Below are positions 29,427 through 39,827 of a stretch of DNA of 64,000 nt, piece by piece. Within the stretch, counting starts at the first letter, position 1; each line of letters opens with the position of its first letter. The stretch is from CAVRAW01 sp963716135 (GTDB lineage: Bacteria; Planctomycetota; Planctomycetia; Pirellulales; JADZDJ01): positions 3,720,001-3,784,000 of the forward strand of contig OY970289.1 of NCBI GenBank assembly GCA_963716135.1, given 5' to 3'. The position numbers were made by a program, and so were the translations under genes. The notes beneath the pieces are model-generated. The model was not told where the DNA came from and did not search any database. It saw only the letters and a list, made by a program, of their open reading frames with translations.

Positions 29427-32400
29427 ATGAAACCGATCCGCAAGCTGTTGGTGGCCAACCGCAGCGAAATTGCCATCCGCGTTTTTCGTTCGGCGCACGA
29501 GTTGGGCATCCGCACGGTCGCCATTTATTCCCACGAAGACCGCTACGCGCTGCATCGCTTCAAGGCGGACGAAGCCTATTTGATTGGCCAAATCGGCGAG
29601 CCGATCCGGTCGTATTTGGACATCGAAGCGATTGTCGCCGTGGCCGCGGCGCACGAAGTCGACGCCATTCATCCCGGGTACGGTTTTCTTTCGGAGAACC
29701 CCGAGTTCCGCCGCGCCTGCGACAAAGCGGGAATTACGTTTGTCGGACCGCGCGTCGAACTATTGGAACAACTCGGCGACAAAACGGCCGCACGCGAAAT
29801 CGCCAGCAAAGCGAATGTGCCGATTCTGGGCGGCACCGCCAAAGCCGTCGGCAATTTGAAAGAAGCGAAAGCAGCGGCCGAGAAGCTTGGCTATCCGATC
29901 ATGCTGAAAGCGGCCCACGGCGGCGGCGGCCGCGGCATGCGCACCGTCAATTCGGCCGACGAACTTGCGCCGATGCTGGAAACCGCCCAGCGCGAAGCGG
30001 CGGCCGCTTTCGGCAACGGCGATATCTTCCTGGAAAAATACGTCCGCCGCGCCCGGCACATCGAAGTGCAGCTCTTGGGCGATCTGCACGGCAATCTGGT
30101 GCACCTGTTCGAGCGCGATTGCTCGGTGCAACGGCGGCATCAAAAGGTCGTGGAAGTGGCCCCGGCAGTGGATCTCGATCCGCAACTGCGCATGAAGTTG
30201 TGCGACGCGGCGCTAGCCATCGGCCGGGCGGTGCGCTACGAGAACGCCGGCACGGTGGAATTTCTGGTCGATGCCGATACCGGCGAGCATTACTTCATCG
30301 AAGTCAATCCGCGCATTCAAGTGGAACACACCGTCACCGAAGAGGTGACCGGCATCGACATTGTCAAGAGTCAGATTCTAATCGCACAGGGCAACAAGCT
30401 GGACGATCCGGAAATTGGACTGGGCAGCCAGGACAACGTGCGCACGACGGGATTCGCACTGCAATGTCGCGTGACCACGGAAGACCCCGAAAACCGGTTC
30501 GTGCCCGACTATGGGCGGATCTCGGCGTATCGTTCGGCCAGCGGCATGGGCATTCGTTTGGATGCCGGCACGGCGTTTTCCGGCGCGGTGGTCACGCCGT
30601 ATTACGATTCGCTATTGGTGAAGGTCACGGCGCGGGGCCGGCGGTTCAAGGACGCCGCGGCGCGGATGGAACGCTGCCTGCAAGAGTTCCGCGTGCGGGG
30701 CGTCAAGACAAACATGCCGTTTTTGATCAACCTGGTAACGCACCCCGACTTCTTGGCGGCGAAAGACGACCACGACGTTTATCGACGACACGCCGGAATT
30801 GATGGATATTCCGGTGCGCCGCGATCGCGCCACGAAGCTGCTGCATTTTTTGGCCGACGTGGTCGTCAACGGGAATCTGCTGGTGAAGGATCGGCCCGTG
30901 GCCAAGCGGCGCGAGCCTGCCCCGGTGCTCGAGTTCGATACCGATCAGCCGGCGCTCCACGGAACGCGGCAACTGCTGCAAGAATTGGGGCCGAAGAAAT
31001 TCAGCCAATGGATTCTCGAGCAAAAGCGACTGTTGCTGACCGATACGACGTTCCGCGACGCGCATCAATCGCTGCTGGCCACGCGGATGCGAACCTACGA
31101 CATGCTGCAGATCGCGGATGCGTACTCGTACGGGATGAACGAGCTGTTTTCGCTGGAAATGTGGGGCGGGGCGACGTTCGACACCGCCATGCGGTTTCTG
31201 AAGGAAGATCCCTGGCAGCGGCTGGCCGATTTGCGCGAGCGCATTCCCAACATCTTGTTTCAAATGCTGCTGCGCGCTTCCAACGCCGTGGGATACATGA
31301 ATTATCCCGACAACGTCGTGCAAGCATTCGTGAAGGAAAGCGTGGAGGCCGGGATCGATCTGTTCCGCATTTTCGATCCGCTGAATTGGACCGAGAATAT
31401 GCGCGTGGCCATGGAAGAAGTCTGCAAGCAAGGCGGCATTGTGCGAGGCCGCCATTTGCTACACCGGCGATATTCTGAACCCCCAGCGGCCGAAATATGA
31501 CCTGAAATATTACGTCCAGCTTGCCAAGGAATTGGAAACGATGGGCGCGCACATTCTGGCCATCAAAGATATGGCCGGCTTGTGCAAGCCGTATGCGGCC
31601 GAATTGCTGGTCAAAACCCTCAAGCAGGAAATTGGCATTCCGGTTCACTTCCACACGCACGATACCAGCGGCGTGTCGGCGGCGGCCGTATTGAGGGCCA
31701 CTGGCGTCGGCTTGGATATCGCCGATGGCGCGATGGCGCCGATGTCGGGCATGACGTCGCAGCCGAACTTGAACGCCATCGTCGATGCCTTGCGCCACAC
31801 CGAACGCAGCACGGGAATCGACGAGAACGTGCAGCGTGAAATCGCTCACTATTGGCAGGCGGTGCGCGAGTTCTACAGACCTTTTGAAAGCGACCTGAAA
31901 GGTCCCGACGCCGATCTGTATCTGCACGAAATGCCGGGCGGCCAATTCACCAACCTGCAAGAGCAGGCGCGGGCATTGGGGCTGGCATCTCGCTGGGGAG
32001 AAGTTTGCCGCATGTACGCCGACGTGAATCGCCTGCTGGGCGACATCGTGAAGGTGACCCCGACTTCGAAATCGGTCGGCGATTTGGCGCTGTTTTTAGT
32101 CACCAACAACCTGCCGATCGACGCGGTCTTGGATCCTTCGCGCGAGTTCACCTATCCGGAAAGCGTGATCGACCTGCTGGCCGGCCGCATGGGCCAGACT
32201 CCGGGCGGATTTCCGCCGGACGTGCAAAAACGAATTCTGCGCGACGTGAAGCCGGTCAAAGGGCGGCCCGGTGAATCGCTGCCGCCGGCCGATTTCGACG
32301 CCGCATCCGCCGCAGTCGAAAAACTGCTCGGCGGAAAACCCAGCCCGCAGCACGTGATTTCGCATCTGCTGTATCCGCGCGTGTTTCAAGAGTACGTGAC

Positions 32401-32891
32401 TCACGTCGCGCAATACTCCGACACCAGCATGTTGCCCACGCCGTTTTTCCTGTATGGCCCGCAGCCGGGCGAAGAATTGACGATCGACATCGAGCCGGGA
32501 AAAACACTGATTATCAAATTGCTGACCGTCGGCGAGGCGCATCCCGATGGCACGCGGACGGTGTTCTTTGAGCTTAACGGCCAGCCCCGCAGCGTTTCGG
32601 TGGCTGACAAATCGCTGAAGCCGGAAATCGTGCGCCGCCCGAAAGCCGATCCGAATGACGCCAAACAGATTGCCGCGCCGATGCCGGGGTTAGTGGTCAC
32701 CGTGGCGGTGAAGGCAGGTGACAAGGTGAAAAAAGGGGCCAAGCTGCTATCGTTGGAGGCGATGAAGATGGAAACCACCCTCTATGTCGATGCGACTGGT
32801 CGCGTAGCAGACGTATTGGTCAAACCCGGTACCCCTGTGGAAGCGGGCGAGTTAGTGGTGCGCATGGAGTACGCCTGCGCTGGAGCTCTAG
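29427..32891 (+). CDS. pyc: Pyruvate carboxylase (two, possibly three, frame breaks)
   Basis: About 1154 residues if the breaks are corrected, the normal length for the single-chain enzyme that makes oxaloacetate from pyruvate and bicarbonate. Biotin carboxylase domain: KLLVANRSEIAIRVFR, the Gly-rich ATP loop AHGGGGRGMR, FIEVNPRIQVEHTVTEE. Carboxyltransferase domain: LTDTTFRDAHQSLLATRMR, FHTHDTSGVS. Biotinyl domain: LLSLEAMKMETTLY, with Lys as biotin site. Break 1 near 30762 is one extra A in an A-run; the shifted frame continues TTTTFIDDTPEL. Break 2 near 31448 resumes at CEAAICYTGDI. The last open frame runs to 32977 over the convergent gene; a one-base shift near 32870 would instead give a stop at 32889-32891, so that end is preferred. 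Confidence 0.93.
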
Positions 32892-34301
32892 CGACGGGCG
32901 CGCTTTCTCCACAGAATCCACATCGGCAGCGCGATCAGCGCCAGCAACCCCGCGTTTGGCTCCGGCACCAGCTCTAAAATATTTCCATTGGAGAACAAGG
33001 CGTAGAGTTCGCCGTTCTGGTCTTGGCCAAAGCCGTAGAGATTCGACGTGGGCGTGACAGCGCCGAGGTAAGTGAATTCGTTAATCGCGCCAGTGGTTGT
33101 GTCCATATAGAACAGCCGACCGGTGCTTGGCTCCAAATCGCCGAACACGTACTTGCCGGCGAGCGCCGGAATGAGCGAGCCGTGGTAGACGAATCCACCG
33201 ATCGTGGCGATTCCATTGCCGCTGTGAACATATTCGCCGACCGGCGCGTAACGAGGTAAACCCGTCGGGCAGCGGGCGGCCGGAGCCGTTATTTTCGCTA
33301 TTATCGCGCGTACCCTCGACGAACGGCCAGCCATAATTGCTGCCGCTGGAAGTCAGGGTCACCTTGTCGATTTCTTCGCGATTGTTCTGGCCGACGTCCC
33401 CCACCCAAAAATCGCCGGTCGCGGAATCGAAGCTGAACCGGTAAGGATTTCGAAAGCCGTAGGCATAAATCTCTTTCAAGTTGCCGCTGTTTCCGGAGGC
33501 GAATGGATTCGTCGCCGGAATGCCATAATTTCCATTGGTGCTGTTGGTTCCATTGGGGTCAATTCGCAGAATCTTCCCGAACGGAACCGTGTTGTCCTGT
33601 CCGTTTCCGATGTCGTTGTTGTGACCGTCGGTCGTGGAATCGACGCTGCCGTTGAAATCGTTACCGCCGCCGCCGTCGCCCAAGCCGATGTAAAGATTTC
33701 CGTCGGGTCCGATTTTCAATGAACCGCCCTGATGATTGCTTTGCGGGTGGTTGATTCGCAACAGCGGCGTGGAGCTTAAATTGGCGACATTTGGATTCGC
33801 CGACACCGTCCATTTACGAATCAGAATTTGGTTATTCGGGTTTACGCCGGTGGTCGGAAACTGTTCGGGCGAGCTGAAGTCGGCCGTGGGTCCCGCGGAG
33901 CTGAATGTTTCCGTGTCGAAAGTGTAGAAAGTTCCGTCGGTGGCGTAGTTCGGACTAAACGCCAGGCCTGAGAATCCGCCTTCGCCGCCGTTGGTAAAGG
34001 AGATACCCGTGCCGGCGTCAGTCAAATTCAGAAATGTGCCCGCCGCCGCGCCTGTCGAGTCGAGAATGTCGATCTTGCCATTGCGCGTGGTGACAAACAA
34101 CCGGCCGGTGCCATCGTTGGCGGTCGCCAAATCTTGCGGCGCGCCGTCGGCCGAGGGAATGACGGCAAAAGTTTTAAGCGTCACGGAGATGGAACCCGGG
34201 ACAATGGTGGTCGTCACTGCATACGCCGGACAAACTGTCGAAACCCCGAGCGCAGCAAGCGCAAGCCGCGCGATAAACCATCGGATGCCAGCTCGTTTCA
34301 T
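32888..34301 (-). CDS. PEP-CTERM PQQ-dependent sugar dehydrogenase-like protein (one frame break)
   Basis: About 471 residues. Six-bladed beta-propeller of the soluble glucose/aldose sugar dehydrogenase family (PQQ and Ca2+). Signature stretches are NHQGGSLKIGPDGNLYIGL (the general-base His region), GLGDGGGGND and YGFRNPYRFSFD. A signal peptide lies in the first ~28 residues, and a PEP-CTERM sorting tail at the end: VPEPNAGLLALIALP, then a hydrophobic stretch and WRKRARR. GGAGAG precedes the ATG at 34301. The frame breaks near 33255 (PLPDGFT / RYAPVGEYVHSG). The stop overlaps the likely pyc stop through CTAG. The exosortase expected for this tail is not encoded in the window. Confidence 0.87.
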
Positions 34302-34525
34302 ATTCTCTCCTTGCTCAGTGCCGGCGAGTGCTGAAACGATGCTCTACCGCAATCGAACCGACGGTCACGACCCTCTAGAGATGGGCCGCTTTAAGAATCA
34401 CTTCAGCGAACTAGATTTTCGCCGGTTGAAGCATTAGCCGTCGGCAATGCAGTTGGTCAATGATGCGGTACTGCAAAACCATCTTCCCCTGATCGTCGCT
34501 ATTCTAAGGGCATCCTCCGGCGTCG

Positions 34526-34954
34526 TCAATAAATTGGCCAGATGCCGGGGGTGACAATTTCGAGCAAATTCTCATCCGGATCGCGGAAATAGATGCTCGT
34601 GCCGCCGCGCTCCCATGCGACACGGCTTTCGATAGGCACATCATTTGCCGCCAGATGCGCCTCCCACTTCGGCAACTCTTCGGCCGAGCAAGCAAAGGCC
34701 ATGTGATATTGCCCGCTGCCATCGTGCGGCGGTATCTCACCGCCGTTCATTGGAACCGCTTCGACCGTGCCGCCGCGCACAAACAGCAGCAAAACGTGCT
34801 TTCCTGCCACCGGATAGGCGCAAAACCGATCGTCGCCGGCCATCGCCCGCAGGCCGAAAATGCGTTCGTAGAATTTGGCCGCCCGTGCCAAATCGCTGAC
34901 GTACAACGATGTTTCCAGGACTCCAGTGAGCTGCGGCATGGATGGCGCGGGCAT
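34526..34954 (-). CDS. VOC superfamily (glyoxalase/bleomycin resistance-like) protein
   Basis: 142 residues with the two beta-alpha-beta-beta-beta halves of a vicinal-oxygen-chelate fold. ETSLYVSDLARAAKFYERIFGL opens the first half and QYHMAFAC the second. The C-terminus TSIYFRDPDENLLEIVTPG carries the usual metal-ligand Glu. The reaction cannot be assigned; relatives include glyoxalases, dioxygenases and antibiotic-binding proteins. It is divergent from the GH15 gene with a ~75-bp spacer. Confidence 0.88.
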   Translation of the reverse strand: MPAPSMPQLTGVLETSLYVSDLARAAKFYERIFGLRAMAGDDRFCAYPVAGKHVLLLFVRGGTVEAVPMNGGEIPPHDGSGQYHMAFACSAEELPKWEAHLAANDVPIESRVAWERGGTSIYFRDPDENLLEIVTPGIWPIY

Positions 34955-35030
34955 GCGGTACGAGGTATGCTTTAGAGACGAACGATATCTTATCTCGTCT
35001 GGCAGTCACCGCCTATCCGTAGGACGCTTG

Positions 35031-36820
35031 ATGCCGCAACGCATCGAAGATTACGCAATGATCGGCGATTGCCACACCGCCGCCTTAGTGGGCCGCGATG
35101 GTTCGATCGACTGGCTTTGTTTGCCGCGCTTCGACAGCCCTGCTTGCTTTGCGGCATTGTTGGGCAGTCCGGATAACGGGCGGTGGAAAATCGCACCGAA
35201 AGGAGAAATCCGCGGCGTGCGGCGGCGCTACCGCCCGGGCACGCTGATCCTGGAAACCGAGTTTGAAACGGCCGACGGGGTCGTTGAGGTTATCGATTTC
35301 ATGCCGGTCCGCGACCGTACGCCGGATCTCGCGCGGATCGTGCGCAGGCGTCCGCGGCAAGGTGCCGATGCGATGCGAGCTCACCATTCGATTCGATTAT
35401 GGTTCGATCGTTCCATGGGTTCACGCCACGCCCACCGGTTTAAAGGCGATCGCCGGCCCCGACACGCTCTACCTCGACACGCCCATCAAGTTGCACGGCG
35501 AGAATCTGCATACCGTGGGAGATTTCACCGTTATATCCGGCGAGAAACAATGCTTTGTGCTGCAGTGGCACGCTTCGGCCGAGAAGCGCGCGACGCGCCC
35601 GATGCGAATGGTTCGTGCGACGATACCGAGCAATGGTGGAAACAGTGGGCCGATCACTGCCCGTACCAGGGACCGCATGCCGATTTGGTGCTGCGATCGT
35701 TGATCATTTTGAAGGCGCTCACCTATTTGCCCACCGGCGGGATGGTCGCCGCGCCGACCACTTCGCTGCCGGAATTCATTGGCGGGCCGCGCAATTGGGA
35801 CTATCGTTTCTGCTGGATTCGCGACGCGACCTTTACGCTGTACGCGCTGATGCTTGGCGGATTCACCAAAGAGGCGATCGCCTGGCAGCAATGGCTATTG
35901 CGCCGGTCGCCGGAAGCCCGTCGCAGATGAACATCATGTACGGAGTGAACGGCGAGCGGCGGCTTACAGAAATCGAATTGGAGTGGCTTCCGGGCTACGA
36001 AAACTCCGCGCCGGTGAGAATCGGCAATGCCGCTTGGCAGCAGTTTCAACTCGATGTCTTCGGCGAAGTGTGTGATGCGCTGTATGTGGCCCGTCGATTA
36101 AACGTGCCGCTGGAAAAGCATGTGTGGCGCGTGCAATGCAAGCTAGCGGGTTATCTGGAGGATCATTGGCGCGAGCCGGATGAGGGAATTTGGGAAGTTC
36201 GCGGGCCGCGCCGGCACTTTGTCCATTCCAAAGTGATGGCCTGGGTGGCCTTCGATCGGATGGTCAAAACGATCGAGCGCTTTCAAGCGGACGGACCGGC
36301 CGAGCGGTGGCGCACGATCCGTGATGAAATTCACCGTGAGGTTTGCCAGCGCGGATTCGATCCCCGCCGCAACACCTTCCTGCAGTCGTATGACAACGAC
36401 GAGTTGGACGCCAGCCTGTTGATGATGCCGCTGGTCGGTTTCTTGCCGCCGGAAGATCCGCGCGTCTTCGGCACGATTGAAGCCATTCAGCGCGAACTTA
36501 CATACGATGGCTACGTGGCGCGGTATCGGCTCGATTCAACGATGGGCGGATTGCCGCCGGGACAGGGAGTGTTTCTGCCCTGCAGCTTCTGGATGGTCGA
36601 TAACTTGATGGCTGTGGGGCGCCGCGACGAAGCGGAGAAGCTATTCGAGCGGCTCGCGGCATTGGCCAACGACGTGGGTCTGTTGTCCGAGGAATACGAT
36701 CCCGCCGCAAAACGCTTCTTGGGCAACTTTCCGCAGGCATTCACTCACGTGGCGCTGGTGAATTCGGCGTTCAACCTGTGGCATCCGGGCGGACCCGCGC
36801 AGCATCGCCAGGCCAAATAA
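35031..36820 (+). CDS. Glycoside hydrolase family 15 (glucoamylase/trehalase-like), three frame breaks
   Basis: About 597 residues when repaired. It opens with IEDYAMIGDCHTAALVGRDGSIDWLCLPRFD, the N-terminal trehalase/glucoamylase-like signature. The (alpha/alpha)6 catalytic barrel shows PRNWDYRFCWIRDATFTLYAL and ends with GLLSEEYDPAAKRFLGNFPQ, where the catalytic Glu is expected, then QAFTHVALVNSA. It would hydrolyse alpha-glucosidic bonds of maltooligosaccharides or trehalose; the substrate is uncertain. Breaks lie near 35342, 35595 and 35897, each at a G/C-rich run, and the joined frames restore the family pattern. The ATG at 35031 has GTAGGAC upstream. There is no signal peptide, so the protein is cytoplasmic. 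Confidence 0.88.
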
Positions 36821-36838
36821 GGGCATACGCCGCAAGCA

Positions 36839-37819
36839 CTACTTGCCTGGGAACAGTTGCTTCAAGATCGCCCCGAGGCGATAGCCCGCCTGATCGACTC
36901 GTTGCGCGGCGACGACTCCCGCCGTTTTCAGATAGGTCTCGCTGAGCCGGATGGGCGGCGCGCGCGTTTGGTTGATCACGCTGCGCAGATTTCCGCAAAC
37001 TTCCGGGCCATACGCGACATCGGCGGCCAACTGGCAGCTTTCCTCGAGCCAGCGTTTTTCGTCCAGGCTTTTTGCCGCCATATTGCCAAGTTTCGCGCCA
37101 TCGGAATCGTTCACAAAGGAAATCGCTCGATTGCGGCAGGCGCGGAACGAAGAATCGTCGCCGAGCAAACCATCCCACAGAGCGTGCAGATTCTGCCGCT
37201 GGTCGGTCTGGATCATATTGCCCCCCTTGTCGCCGTTGGGGAATAAATGCTGAGACACTAAGGCCGTGGAATGCAACGGTTGATGAATATCCCCCACGTC
37301 GTGCATCAGCCAACAAAGCATCACGGCCTTTTTCTCGTCCGAGGTGTCTTTGCTCGCCAGCGCCGCCCGGGCAAATCGGATGGCCTGGATCGCATTCATG
37401 TTTTCCGACTCGGTCGCCGGGGGATCGAGTGACATGTTAAACGTCAGCTTGTCCTGCAGAGCGACGCGGTCTTCGTTGGTCAGAAAATATGGAATGTTGA
37501 TGAAGTGCCACCAGGGCCGGTGGTATTTCTTCTTGGCATCGTCGTCGAAACCCCGGGCAATATCGGGCCAGATTGCCGCCTGCTGAAACAACCACTCGTT
37601 TTGCTCTTCCGGAGTTTTCAAATCCGAGGGCATTTGCGACTCAAAGTCTTCGTTGAATCGCGGATGATGTTTCAGGATCGATACAATTGCGGCCTGCTGC
37701 GCCGGCGTCAATTGTCGAAAAGCAACGGAACCGACGATCTTGTGCCCCGAAGCGCTCCAGCCGAATGCTTGCGACGTGGCGACTACAAATACGAATCCCG
37801 CGATGAATAATTTGCGCAT
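36839..37819 (-). CDS. Secreted S1/P1-type nuclease
   Basis: 326 residues. Zinc-dependent single-strand nuclease/3'-nucleotidase family. A signal peptide of ~20 residues (MRKLFIAGFVFVVATSQAFG) leaves Trp as the mature N-terminus, as required for S1/P1 enzymes, where the Trp1 amino group binds zinc. Further ligands are visible: His in WSASGHKIVG, Asp in IWPDIAR, His in PWWHFINIPY, the cluster HDVGDIHQPLH and NLHALWDGLL. The active site therefore appears complete and the enzyme periplasmic or secreted. Its stop is ~20 bp from the convergent GH15 end. The upstream gene on the same strand is paralogue f. Confidence 0.92.
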   Translation of the reverse strand: MRKLFIAGFVFVVATSQAFGWSASGHKIVGSVAFRQLTPAQQAAIVSILKHHPRFNEDFESQMPSDLKTPEEQNEWLFQQAAIWPDIARGFDDDAKKKYHRPWWHFINIPYFLTNEDRVALQDKLTFNMSLDPPATESENMNAIQAIRFARAALASKDTSDEKKAVMLCWLMHDVGDIHQPLHSTALVSQHLFPNGDKGGNMIQTDQRQNLHALWDGLLGDDSSFRACRNRAISFVNDSDGAKLGNMAAKSLDEKRWLEESCQLAADVAYGPEVCGNLRSVINQTRAPPIRLSETYLKTAGVVAAQRVDQAGYRLGAILKQLFPGK

Positions 37820-37886
37820 GAACAACTCGAAAGCAAGTGGCCAACCCCAAAGGTCAGAACAGTACACAACTTCATTCTTGACAGGC

Positions 37887-39815
37887 TTACGGTTTCGAGG
37901 AAGGGGGCACGCTCGGGGGGAGGGAAACGGCCGGCTCGGACGAACCAGGCGGCTGACTGCCGCGATACGAATTAAGCCAGGATTCGATCTGCTGGGCCGC
38001 TTCCGCTTGTCCTTGCTGCTTGGCAAATTCGAATGCCCGCTGCGCGGCGGATTGAGCGTCTGCCGGGCGATTGAGCTTGGCATAGATCAAGGCCAAATTG
38101 AAGTGAGCGCTTACGCTATCTGGACGAGATTTCAAACCCTCCGTGAGTTCCGCGATCGCTTCTTCGAGGCTCCCGATGCGACTTAACGCCTGTGCTAGTG
38201 CGAATCGGGTATCAACCAATGCTGGGTTAAGCTGCAGCGCACGTCTAAAATGGCCAACGGCCTCCGGGAGTTGGCCAGTGCGCGCAAACGCCAGACCCAA
38301 GTTGCTTTGCGTTTCAGCGCTATCGGGTCCGTACTTCAAGGCCAGTTGGTAGTGCTCGATTGCGTCCTGGGTTCGCCCCAACTTGAAGTAAACCGTGCCA
38401 AGATCGTGGTGCGCTTCGGCATCGGCGGGATCGATACGCAATGCCTCGAGAAAATGGCTGATTGATTCCGGTAATTGGTTGTCGCTCGCCAGCATGACCC
38501 CTAGGTTGACATGGGCGACTGAGCTATCTGGGTTCCTTTGAAGCGTCGTTTGCCAAATGTTGAACGCATCGTGGTAAATCCGCGACTGTTGCATTGTCAG
38601 GACAGTCAACGAACCGACGATTCCAAGCGCCGTCACAGTTGCCGCGATGCGGCCGACGCCGTGCGCCGCTCGTCGCCAAACTGCCCAGCCAGCGGCCACC
38701 AGCGCCACCACGGCCACGAGGGAATGGTACTGGTAGTGGTCGGCGACCAGCGAGAACTTCATGAAATAGACGTCGGTGAAACCAAGCACCGGCACCAGCG
38801 CCAGGCAGAACAACATCCAGCCGAAGCATATCGGTCGAATCCAGTTTCCATTGCGGCGCCGCAATAGTATCGCAGTGACGGCCAACGCCGCGCCGAGCGG
38901 CAGCCACCAAAACCAAATATCCGGCCGCACGTGCGAGAGCGGATAGACGAAAGCCAAATTGATCGGCAAAAGTGCCTTGGACAAATAAAACCAAAGCACA
39001 TCGCCGGCCCCGGCCAGGCGTTCAGGGAAACTGGCTTTGCGGATGCCGACGCCAGCATGCTGTCCCTGAAACCAAATATTTACGGCCGTCAGGGCAATCG
39101 CAACGAGGAAGAACGGGATGGTGGTTGCGGCGTCGGCTGCGGTGATTCGACGACGCTTCCACCAGAGAATTCCCAGCAACACGACAGGCAAAAATGCCAC
39201 CGATCCTTTGCTGAGCATTGCCAAGACAAATGCCAACAAGCTGAGCCAGTGCCAACGCCCGAAGCTCGCAATTCCCCGTTCGTCCGATTCTTCTGCGAGG
39301 CTCTGATCGGTGTCATGCCGCAAAAACAACAGGATCGACAACATTAGGAACAACATCGCCATCAGCCCTTTGCGCTGGGCGATCCACGCAACCGATTCGA
39401 CATTCACCGGATGCACCGCAAATAGCAATGCCGCAAGAAAGGCTCCTGGAACCGACAACCGGTGCAAAACTCCCCAAACCAAAAGCGCCACGGCGATGTG
39501 CAGCAGCAAGTTCGTCACGCGGTAACCGCCTGGATCCATTCCCCACAACCGCCATTCCAGCCATAAGCTGGAATTGCTGAACGGCCAGTAGTCGATTGGA
39601 TCGGTGGTGAACCAGAACCGGTACAAACCGTCCGGCGCTTGGATCAGTTCGCAATGCGTGAGATACAGGCGATCATCCCAAATGAAGCTCCCGCCGAGCG
39701 AAGGCCAATACGCCACGAGCGCCATTCCCGCAATCAATGCAGCTCCAGCCAGCACCGGAAATATTTTTGCCGCAGGCCGCTGGCTTGAAGCAGAAACTTC
39801 GTTGGTTGCGAGCAT
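37887..39815 (-). CDS. TMTC-like multi-TM and TPR protein, paralogue f
   Basis: 642 residues, frame intact. It carries FIWDDRLYLTHCELI (first acidic loop), HPVNVESVAWIAQRKGLM, membrane helices to about residue 400 with VLGFTDVYFMKFSLVADHYQYHS, then about five TPRs and the tail AQQIESWLNSYRGSQPPG. It is closer to a-c and g than to d or e. It lies 24 kb from the first array but in the same orientation. Its ATG at 39815 is 12 bp after the stop of gene g, so g and f form an operon. Confidence 0.82.
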   Translation of the reverse strand: MLATNEVSASSQRPAAKIFPVLAGAALIAGMALVAYWPSLGGSFIWDDRLYLTHCELIQAPDGLYRFWFTTDPIDYWPFSNSSLWLEWRLWGMDPGGYRVTNLLLHIAVALLVWGVLHRLSVPGAFLAALLFAVHPVNVESVAWIAQRKGLMAMLFLMLSILLFLRHDTDQSLAEESDERGIASFGRWHWLSLLAFVLAMLSKGSVAFLPVVLLGILWWKRRRITAADAATTIPFFLVAIALTAVNIWFQGQHAGVGIRKASFPERLAGAGDVLWFYLSKALLPINLAFVYPLSHVRPDIWFWWLPLGAALAVTAILLRRRNGNWIRPICFGWMLFCLALVPVLGFTDVYFMKFSLVADHYQYHSLVAVVALVAAGWAVWRRAAHGVGRIAATVTALGIVGSLTVLTMQQSRIYHDAFNIWQTTLQRNPDSSVAHVNLGVMLASDNQLPESISHFLEALRIDPADAEAHHDLGTVYFKLGRTQDAIEHYQLALKYGPDSAETQSNLGLAFARTGQLPEAVGHFRRALQLNPALVDTRFALAQALSRIGSLEEAIAELTEGLKSRPDSVSAHFNLALIYAKLNRPADAQSAAQRAFEFAKQQGQAEAAQQIESWLNSYRGSQPPGSSEPAVSLPPSVPPSSKP

Positions 39816-39827
39816 GGAGCGGAATTC

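Noticed and set aside
29427..32977. Pyruvate carboxylase as several separate biotin carboxylase and carboxyltransferase subunit genes
   Set aside because: The pieces join by single-base shifts inside conserved blocks, with no starts or ribosome-binding sites at the breaks, and add to the normal single-chain length.
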